Below are positions 46,801-64,000 of a DNA stretch of 64,000 nt, in pieces. The translations under genes and the position numbers were made by a program. The notes beneath the pieces are model-generated. The model made no database searches. It saw only the letters and a list, made by a program, of their open reading frames with translations, and was not told the origin of the DNA. Origin of the DNA: Spirodela intermedia (taxonomy: Eukaryota > Streptophyta > Magnoliopsida > Alismatales > Araceae); assembly GCA_902729315.2 (NCBI GenBank), contig LR746270.1:8034721-8098720 (forward strand), given 5' to 3'. Position 1 is the first letter of the stretch. Every line of letters starts with the position of its first letter.

Positions 46801-49261
46801 CCCTAAACGAACTAGCAATGGCCACACGACATTCTAATGAGAAAATAGCTTAGAAAGAAAAATACTTACATAGGAAACGAAGAAATTAAAGTTAACTTAC
46901 TTCTGCTACAAATTGCTCACGTCCAACATCATGTCTTGTCAAAGATCTTTCCCGCATTAGCTTCTTCTCCACAACAACCTAGAAAAAATTTAAAAACGAC
47001 ACAATGCAATAAGAAATTTTGGCCAAGAAGATGACGGTACTCGTGAAAAGACATCAGCAAAGCATGTTAAGTGGACCAGTAAGCCCTTTGACAGGCTTCG
47101 TGAAAATGCACTGATCATCATGATTTGTTCAGTATCAAGAATGCCAGAATCAGATGACTGAAAGAGAAAGACAGCTATAGTGAATCAAAGAACTACACCC
47201 CCCCTCCCCCCCCCCCCCAATGAACAGTGGTCATTCAAAGCTATGATTTATGTCGGTTAAACTTATCTTCTCAATCATCATTACTTAACAACGCCTTGGT
47301 CTTTTACTGATGGTTATCACCCAGGAAGTTCCACAATTTGAACAATCCACCTTGTTCGAATTAAATAACTTCATACTTTGACGAAGTGAAAGTATCAAAA
47401 ACAACATATTCTATAAAACAACATAACTTCTTCATACTTCATGAAAGAATATGCAACATAGAAAACTGGAGACTGTTAAGAAGTGACAGTATCAAAAACA
47501 ACATAAATATAAGTTACAGAGTATTCAAATTTCTTGCACAACTACACTTTAGCATATTACATCATATCAGTACATTTGTCCTCACCCGACGGATTTTAAA
47601 TTAGGACTTATTCCATTAAGCCACACATTTAAATCAATGCATAATTAGACAAATCCTCCCTCAAAAAATATAAGCATATTCTATAAGATGATAGGAAAAA
47701 GAAAGAACCTGGGTTGCTATGCCAGCATGGTCCATGCCAGGCACCCACAATGCATTATAGCCTGACATTCGATAATACCGAATCATAGCATCCTGCAGGA
47801 GTAATAGTCATATAATCATGGCTTGACAGTGTAACCCTGACTGGTTCCATTGCATATTGGACGTAGAGGAATATTCACGCCTACCTGTAAAGCAGCTGTT
47901 AAAGCATGGCCTATGTGTAGGGCACCCGTCACATTTGGCGGAGGTAGAACCTACAAAACTGTGCCCGTTAAGATGTAGTTTTAGACGGACGATAGAAGCA
48001 TACTATAGACGAAATGATTTAACCGCACAAGGATTGTTCTTTACCATTTCTCTCTCAGAAATGTAATATAAATAGATGGCAACACAGAGTACACTTACGA
48101 TAACAAAAGGAGGCTTTGAGCTGCTAGCATCTGCTAAGAAAAAGTCCGATTTTTCCCACCAAGCATACCACCTAACAGACCACATGAATGAAATTATAAG
48201 GAAAAATAAAATATGAAATCGATTTGGCATGTAAAATACGGCACGATAATGAGATGCGAACCCCTTCTCAACCGCACTGGGGCTATACTGCTTTGCCATT
48301 TGACGCGAAAGTTTCTTTTTCTCCCCAGCAGGTGTCTCTGGGTCGATGTAATCGTCAGGATTATCATCTTCCGCACCCCTCTTTGTACTCTTCCGCTCAT
48401 TTTTCTTAGGCACATTTGTTTTCTGTGCCTGTTATGGCAATTAGAAGGTACATCAAATGAAAAGCTAAACAGAAAAATTAACAGAAAAGGAAGCTCAAAA
48501 GTTCGTCTGCACATGCAGATGAACTATAAAACTACAGATAAGGTCTTAGTTCACTAAGCAAGTACATAAGCGCCAGCCGACAGTTTCGTCGTAGTTACCT
48601 GGACTTTAGCTACCTCCGCTTTCTGTGCAGCCTTGAGTTTCTTCAGTTCTTTCTCTTTGGCCTACAATAGGGGCGAAATTATAAGACAATCACCTTTCAA
48701 ACTAAAACAAGACAACATGAACTAAGAAAAAGTTACATTTGAAATAAGAGCTAAAGTCTCGAGGAATTCCAGAAAAATCAAGCAACATTAATCACACAGA
48801 GTGCGAACACAGAGGAGTCTAAATCGATGACATCGTCCTCGTCGTCAGAAGATACATGTCAGTTTCGAAACACACAAGTCCCAAAAAAAAACACTAAATA
48901 TCCGCGCGCGGGCACACTCATACACACAGCACGGCGCTAACTATAAGGAACCATCGAATACTCACTGGGAGACCTCACCAATAACGACAAGTAAATATCC
49001 AAAAGAGCATTCTCCTGGGATGTCGGCGTCGTCATCAATCACCAGAATACCATGGATGGAAGCGAGAGAAGAAGGACGAGATGGAGGAGGAGGAGGAGAA
49101 GAAGAAAGCTGCTCATACCTTCTCTTCCTTCTTCTTTTTCCGCTCCAAATCCTCCACATCCGGCTGCAAAAAATCAAAAACCACATAAGGAACGGTCGAA
49201 TTCGAGCAGAACAAACGGGTCGGGCGGGAGGGGAGGGGCGTCGTCCCACCGGAGGAGCCAT
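40802..49261 (-). CDS. VALRS: Valyl-tRNA synthetase (class I)
   Basis: Charges tRNA-Val with valine and edits threonyl-tRNA; in plants one gene usually serves cytosol and mitochondria. There are 21 coding exons on minus from ATG 49261 to TGA 40802, 3156 nt, 1051 aa; the main ones are 48262-48422, 47885-47950, 44621-44923, 44351-44521, 43814-44013, 43302-43704, 42660-42911, 42061-42564 and 40802-40973. The N-terminal Lys-rich appendix is followed by HIGH ([14 protein letters not shown], exon 47885-47950), the CP1 editing domain ([37 protein letters not shown]), [42 protein letters not shown] ([16 protein letters not shown], exon 42660-42911), the anticodon-binding helix bundle ([35 protein letters not shown]) and the C-terminal coiled coil ([19 protein letters not shown]). 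All catalytic motifs are intact. The first coding exon is only 12 nt. The upstream frame stays open without an AUG (see findings). Confidence 0.97.
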
Positions 49262-49329
49262 TTCCCGTCGGCGGCAGGTGGCGGCGGCGGCGGCGGCAGG
49301 CGACGGCGGGGGAGGTAGTAAAGAACTAA

Positions 49330-49510
49330 CGCCTCCCGCTAGGGTTTTTGCTCTCCCAGCTGAGCCCACCGGGCCTGGCCCATTTCCGTTGAACTCCACC
49401 AGACCCGGCCCGTACCGGCCTGGCCCTAGGACTCAGTTCAGGATTGGAGGATATGGTGGGGCCCGCAGATGTGGGGCCCACACATAATGGTAGGGCCCGC
49501 AACAGGTAGA
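49330..49510. promoter_or_regulatory. GGGCC/GGCCC-rich promoter region of ValRS
   Basis: Upstream of the ValRS start on minus there is AAAACCCTAG near 49350 (telo-box-like AAACCCTA, common at the 5' end of plant translation genes). Clustered GGCCCA/GGGCCC motifs follow at about 49365-49500. Telo-box plus site-II pairs are typical for translation-machinery promoters. Motifs are seen; function is inferred from this known pairing. Confidence 0.5.
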
Positions 49511-49527
49511 GCGACGATCACGGATCT

Positions 49528-49700
49528 AGCCCCCATTGCTCTGATGCCATGTGGAGAGAAAGGGGGGCCTAAACCCTTGGAATCATTAGATCGAAAGGGA
49601 AATGGGGATAATTACAAGGGTTTATAGTGGCCCTAATGGGCTCTGATGAACTATGTCCATAGTGGGCCGAGGCCACGATCTATGAATTTTTAAATAGACT
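49528..49700 (-). mobile_element. LTR-retrotransposon remnant (LTR edge plus primer-binding site)
   Basis: Reading minus, an LTR-like end is followed by TGGCATCAGAGC at about 49534-49545, close to the initiator-tRNA primer-binding site TGGTATCAGAGC used by many plant LTR elements. On plus, the LTR would start TGTGGAGAG at 49544. Almost no internal sequence remains between it and the ValRS promoter. The far LTR edge is not defined; the end coordinate is approximate. Confidence 0.4.
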
Positions 49701-50181
49701 AATTCTCAAATGAATGTACTTAACTCAAGACATATATTGAATTCTCATGGTAAGCATCAAGGATGAATCATATCTCATTATACCAACACTTCTCAAGATA
49801 TCTTAAAACTAAATTCAATATATGTCATAAGCTTCATTCTCAATTCCCTTTACTCATAAGTTTATAGTGTTTTATGTGTGCCAGCTTGAGAAAAATCCAT
49901 GTTAAACTGCTTTATTGCCCAATGTGATTTGTATTCCAATTTCACTAGTAGATGACATGCTTTGCTAAAGATTAACATGCAATGAGGCATTTTGATTGGG
50001 GTTTTGTATGTGATTTTATAGGTTCATAATTTATCATTTAATCTTAAAGGCCAATCTTTTCTATCTAGTTATTAATTTTGTGTAGAATATTTTTATTTTT
50101 TTATTTGAAATCTAATCATTTGTTTGAGGGTGATAAGGTGTTGTTAGTTTATTGCTAACCCAATACCTTCAAAGAACCATA

Positions 50182-50200
50182 TGATGGAGAGGAGAGATTG

Positions 50201-50240
<40 letters not shown>

Positions 50241-50408
50241 TATTTAGAGTGAGACAAGCTTTTAAATCCATCCATAAGTTGCATTTTGGGGGCAAATCAT
50301 ATTAGAGCATGTTGGTATCAACCATAACGACTCAAAATAGAACAACAACTAAGAAAACAAAAAGACAAAGGAATAAAAAAATAAAGGAAGAATAAAATAT
50401 TCTCAACA
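50182..50408 (-). repeat. Left (3') LTR of the truncated copia element
   Basis: About 227 bp with a GA microsatellite at 50203-50237. It aligns with the right copy over the GA tract, the CTTTTAAATCCATC/CTTAATTCATTC region, a shared run around TAACGACTCAAAATAGA / TAATGACTAAAAATAGA, and the terminal TTCTCAACA. Confidence 0.78.
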
Positions 50409-52016
50409 TTCTCCTTCTAGTTGATGAATATATATTATTCATTCTTAGTTTGGATATTATTTGATGAAAATATTTCAGTCCAAAACATTGGAGAAGAGGT
50501 ATGCAATTTGATCATTTGATCAAGGCATAGGGTCAAAACAAGTCAAAAGCTTGACCCTTCCTATTGAAATAACTTTTATCTCAAAAAATATGTCACAAAA
50601 TATAAACATGTCAAATCAATGAAAAGTTGATATAAAGAGAAATGTAGAGCTTAAAAATTTCAGAAAAAATCAAAGTATTAAGAGATTTATTATTTTTATT
50701 TTTTATGTTTTTTTTTTGTATTTCTCAAAATCCACATGTAACATGTTAAGGCTTTCTTAAACCTATTTCACCTAATAAGGGCCAAAAGGGTATGATCTTG
50801 GTTTTCCATAAAGGGAGCATTTCACCTAAATTGGGGCAAAGAGAAAATACATGATTTTCATACGAACACCTACTGCTTCATTATACACTCCTCATCTATG
50901 TCAACTCTTCTCAAGTTTCTAAAATTCAAGGCAAAGTTTTATTATTTTAAGAGAACTATGGACATTATTCTAAGTCTCAAACATTTCCTCCTTTAACTCA
51001 ATGACTCTCAATTCTTTCATGAGTTCTCACTGATATGAAGGTTGTGGTAACTTCGTTCTAAGTTATTTATTTTCTTTAATATGTGGTGGGGGGATTAATT
51101 AAGACATGTGTGGTGTCACTAACATAGTCATATAAACAATTAAAGCATACGTGGTATGCCTACAATGATGAAATCTAGAACCTTATTATTTCAAAAATTA
51201 GGGTTCTAGGTTGAGTTGTCACAAACTCATGGAGTTTGGGAGTGCAAAAGGGTTCTTAATCCCCATAAGATTAAGTATATTTTGGTGGTGGAATAGTAGA
51301 ATTAAAGTGGTCCTCAAAAGTGAATGTAGACCAAAATAATTTAGTTGAATGACTCTAAAATCTATTGTGCACAATCTCTTGTTGATTTATCCAACCATCT
51401 AAAGACATATTATAATTGTAGTCTTTTGATTTTCAACACAACTCTTACTCGTTGAAATTATCCAAAATAATTTCAGACATCTAGATTATTTACTTGTAGA
51501 ATTTCAGATAGTTATGAGTATGAGTTTTTTATCTAACCCTCTTAGAGGATTACTCTCTATGTGTAAATTCATTTCTAATATTTTTAAGTAAAAAGGTAAA
51601 AAATAGAAAAATATACTATACTCTCAACCACTACTATCCTCTAATATCATTTATAGTAAACAGAAAAAAATGATCTTGAGATAATCTGATAGCATACAAT
51701 ATGGCATATTTACTCTTGAAATAATTTGATTGTACAAAACATATAATTTATCCAAAGAAAAGTCTCAAACAAATAATAAAGTATGACTCCACATACCAAG
51801 GTGAAGAATGGAGTAAACAAATGTCTCTTGATAGATAACAAAGTACAAATCAAATTGTTCTTATTCCTCACTATCGAATAAAAGCTCTAATAGAGATATC
51901 TGATGAGAAAATAAGAACATAAGGTGAATTACACTTATCAATGAGCCTTTGATATCTTATTAAATCCTTGTGTTGAAAAACCTTAGGCACTCTCCTCCAT
52001 TCTTTAAGAAATCATG

Positions 52017-52260
52017 TGTTGGAGAGAGATGGTGCAATGAGAGAGAGAGAGAGAGAGAGGAACATGTGAAATCTTAATTCATTCATTCACTTAGATTCGA
52101 AATGGGAATAATTTTTTTTACTAACTTGTAAGTCACACAGTGGACCAGACTTAACTTGATTGAATCAATTTTGGTCCATAATGACTAAAAATAGAGGAAT
52201 GACTAAATAACAAAAAGGCAAAGTGATACAAAATAGAGGAAGAATAAAACATTCTCAACA
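52017..52260 (-). repeat. Right (5') LTR of the truncated copia element
   Basis: About 244 bp starting TGTTGGAGAGAGATGG and ending ACATTCTCAACA, with a shorter GA tract at 52038-52059. Divergence from the left LTR is substantial, so the insertion is old. No clear primer-binding site follows it. Confidence 0.78.
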
Positions 52261-52940
52261 CAAGTGCTGACCCTAGTTTTTTTGGCAATTTTCTCTATTT
52301 ATTTTTGTCCTCTTATTTTTTACAATTTCTATTAATCTATTTAGTTTTCTCATGGATGTTTTTTCTCTTTTCTTGGATTGAAAGGACTCTTCTAGAATTT
52401 TGATTATATACAAACCCAAGTCTCCACCTACACATGCTCTCTCTCTCTCTCAAATAGGAGCATATGGAGGGTGGGTAGAGGGCTATATAATGCCTTGTAT
52501 CAACATAGAACATAGAAAAATTCCCTCAAATGGCAAGTAATTGTAGTGATATTGATAGAAATTTAGTGTGGATTTCTTTCCTCTAAGTAGGAGAATGATT
52601 AAAAGTAATTATATATTATATGATAATTTATGGAAATAGGCAATGGCTGTGTGCATCAATTGATCCTTTTATATTGGAAACTAAAAGCCTTTGTTTTAAA
52701 CTATCACATTTTTATAGATAACAATAAATTTATTTATACCTTGAAAGCGTCTTTGGATGCAACCCATCTCATATGATTGCCATCTAATGAAAATAATAAT
52801 AATAAATGAACACCCAAGGCATGTAAATTATTCCCCACATTGAACCTGTTTCTTTTAAAGTTAATTTATTTAAACGCAAAAGCCATCTCATGATGTGATT
52901 TTCCCAAGGTGGCAGATAATCACAAAAGACGTGTATTTAA

Positions 52941-52976
52941 TCTCTCTCTCTCTCTCTCTCTCTCTCCCCCTCCCCC

Positions 52977-53025
<49 letters not shown>

Positions 53026-53091
53026 CCCCCTCTGTCTCACTCTCTCTCTCGCTTTACCCCCCCTCTGTCTGTCTGTCTCTCTCTCTCTCTC
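52941..53091. repeat. Compound CT/CA/CTGT microsatellite upstream of RWA
   Basis: CT runs with short CCCCCT interruptions, a CA run at about 52999-53021, and CTGT units near 53066-53078 span 150 bp, ending about 220 bp before the RWA start codon. Confidence 0.93.
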
Positions 53092-53240
53092 CTGTACTGG
53101 CTTCTCCCGGAAGCCTCATTGCTTCATAAACCCGCACATTCCATTTTCTGCCTCTGACTTGGATGAGAACTCTGTGCATTTAGGAGTTTGAACGAAACTG
53201 GCAATAGCCGTGGACTGAGGGCTCGCTCGTTGCGTGAGAG

Positions 53241-53241
53241 C

Positions 53242-53278
<37 letters not shown>

Positions 53279-53290
53279 GTCGCCGTCGTC
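53241..53290. repeat. (CGT)n trinucleotide tract in RWA 5' UTR
   Basis: About 17 CGT/CGC triplets ending 20 bp before the ATG at 53311. The tract is in frame with the ATG (poly-Arg) but no upstream in-frame ATG exists; a TGA at 53164-53166 closes the frame. Confidence 0.9.
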
Positions 53291-53310
53291 GGCCGGAGGT
53301 GGCGGGGAAG

Positions 53311-58999
<5,689 letters not shown>

Positions 59000-59649
59000 A
59001 CTACCCACGTATTTTATTTCAGATAAAAAGAGAGAGATCATCGGTTCTGTTCACTCTCTCTCTCTCTCGTTTCTAACTGGAACAGCACTTTAGAGTGAGT
59101 GAGGAGAGGGAAAGATACAGATTGACGAGGGTTCCATCCCTCCTCTTTCCTGAATGAAAAAACAGCTGAGTCAGAGTCACAAATCCCCGCCCTTCCCTTC
59201 TTCCTCTTCTTTTTTTCTGCATCTTCTTCCTCTGCTACCAGAAATGGCTCCCCATTGGGTTCCCCTCCCGTCGGAGAGAAGGTTATACGCAGTAAAGATG
59301 AAGATGGGTAATTCCTCCGCTGCAGCTTGATTCAAGAGGGTCACCCCAGCCATATGTATCCACAACACCTACCATTCCTCAACAATGAAGAGGACCCCAG
59401 ATCTAGCCCCGCCGCCGCCGCTGAACAGCCAGAACAAACAGAATTGCGCCGCCAAAAACCCACACTAGATCCCCCCCCCCCCCCTCTTCCTTTGCTTCCC
59501 TTCTAGCTAACTTTCTCTAAGTAAATACCTCAGCCTCCCAAAGTTCACATCAGGAGACAAATCACCAAGGGGGGCATCACACCCCCGACCCACCGGAGAT
59601 CGAAGAATATCGTGGCACTGCCGCCGCCAGCCGCCGCCGGGGAAGAATG
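59000..59649. other. Convergent 3' region between RWA and the DEAH helicase
   Basis: The 3' flanks of two convergent genes. It contains CT runs near 59056-59069, a poly-C run at about 59470-59482, and ORFs without recognisable domains. No extra gene is supported. Confidence 0.5.

Positions 59650-64000
<4,351 letters not shown>

Larger units (their letters stand above)
50182..52260 (-). mobile_element. Truncated copia element with both LTRs
   Basis: Two related terminal copies lie at 50182-50408 and 52017-52260, each beginning TGxTGGAGAG on plus, containing a GA tract, and ending with a ...GGAAGAATAAAA..TTCTCAACA motif. The ends read as TGTTG...CAACA inverted termini. Just inside the left copy the minus strand encodes a copia C-terminus fragment (SKLRMNNIYSSTRR), so the element is in minus orientation and the left copy is its 3' LTR. 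The interior is only about 1.6 kb, AT-rich and without intact ORFs, so the element is defective and internally deleted. No matching target-site duplication was found. Confidence 0.8.
52261..53310. other. Promoter and 5' UTR region of the RWA gene
   Basis: AT-rich to about 52930, then a complex CT/CA/CTGT tract at 52941-53091 and a (CGT)n tract at 53241-53290 immediately before the start codon. ORFs through these tracts are repeat-encoded. No other gene is seen. Confidence 0.55.

Overview
The window is nuclear DNA of a flowering plant. The evidence is spliced genes with GT-AG introns, families found only in plants (PLS-class PPR, subgroup-20 R2R3-MYB, plastid PII, PsbP-domain lumen protein, RWA wall acetylation, WSD1 wax synthase), degenerate Ty1/copia elements, and very frequent CT/GA microsatellites. 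Coding exons are often GC-rich at third positions while introns and spacers are AT-rich. That suggests a monocot or an early-diverging angiosperm, but I cannot name the species.

Layout: 1-1773 (-) PPR protein, cut by the left edge; 2559-6293 (+) GLB1/PII nitrogen sensor, 8 exons, with tandemly repeated DNA in intron 6; 6294-8345 microsatellite-rich spacer; 8346-9728 (-) R2R3-MYB with TATA box and distal G-box; 10-14.4 kb spacer with a large (CT)n tract and a 200-bp tandem duplication; 14486-17470 (-) decayed copia element; 17.5-20.6 kb spacer; 20677-22307 (-) broken WSD1-like gene; 24062-27188 (+) PsbP-domain protein, 3 exons, with a fold-back repeat in intron 2; 28409-32959 (+) TPR protein of the TTC1 type, 5 exons; 34204-38459 (-) SCO1/HCC1 copper chaperone, 7 coding exons; 39.9-40.5 kb satellite-like repeats; 40802-49261 (-) valyl-tRNA synthetase, 21 coding exons; 49.5-52.3 kb copia remnants, including one with both LTRs; 53311-58999 (+) RWA-family protein, 16 exons; 59650-63165 (-) DEAH-box splicing helicase of the PRP43/DHX15 type, 5' end beyond the right edge.

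The genes do not form a pathway cluster. Several are housekeeping or organelle-related (PPR, PII, PsbP-domain, SCO1, ValRS), as is common in gene-rich plant DNA. I reconstructed the exon models by hand from splice sites, reading frame and remembered family motifs. Every listed exon chain keeps one open frame, and the lengths divide by three.

No new enzyme system is evident. The most unusual observations are structural: a probable micro-inversion that turned the PLWE block of the WSD1-like gene onto the other strand, a fold-back repeat inside the PsbP-domain gene, tandem repeats in the PII intron that carry a copy of an exon-2/donor boundary, a roughly 147-bp-period repeat array between SCO1 and ValRS, and an in-frame upstream extension of ValRS that lacks an AUG.
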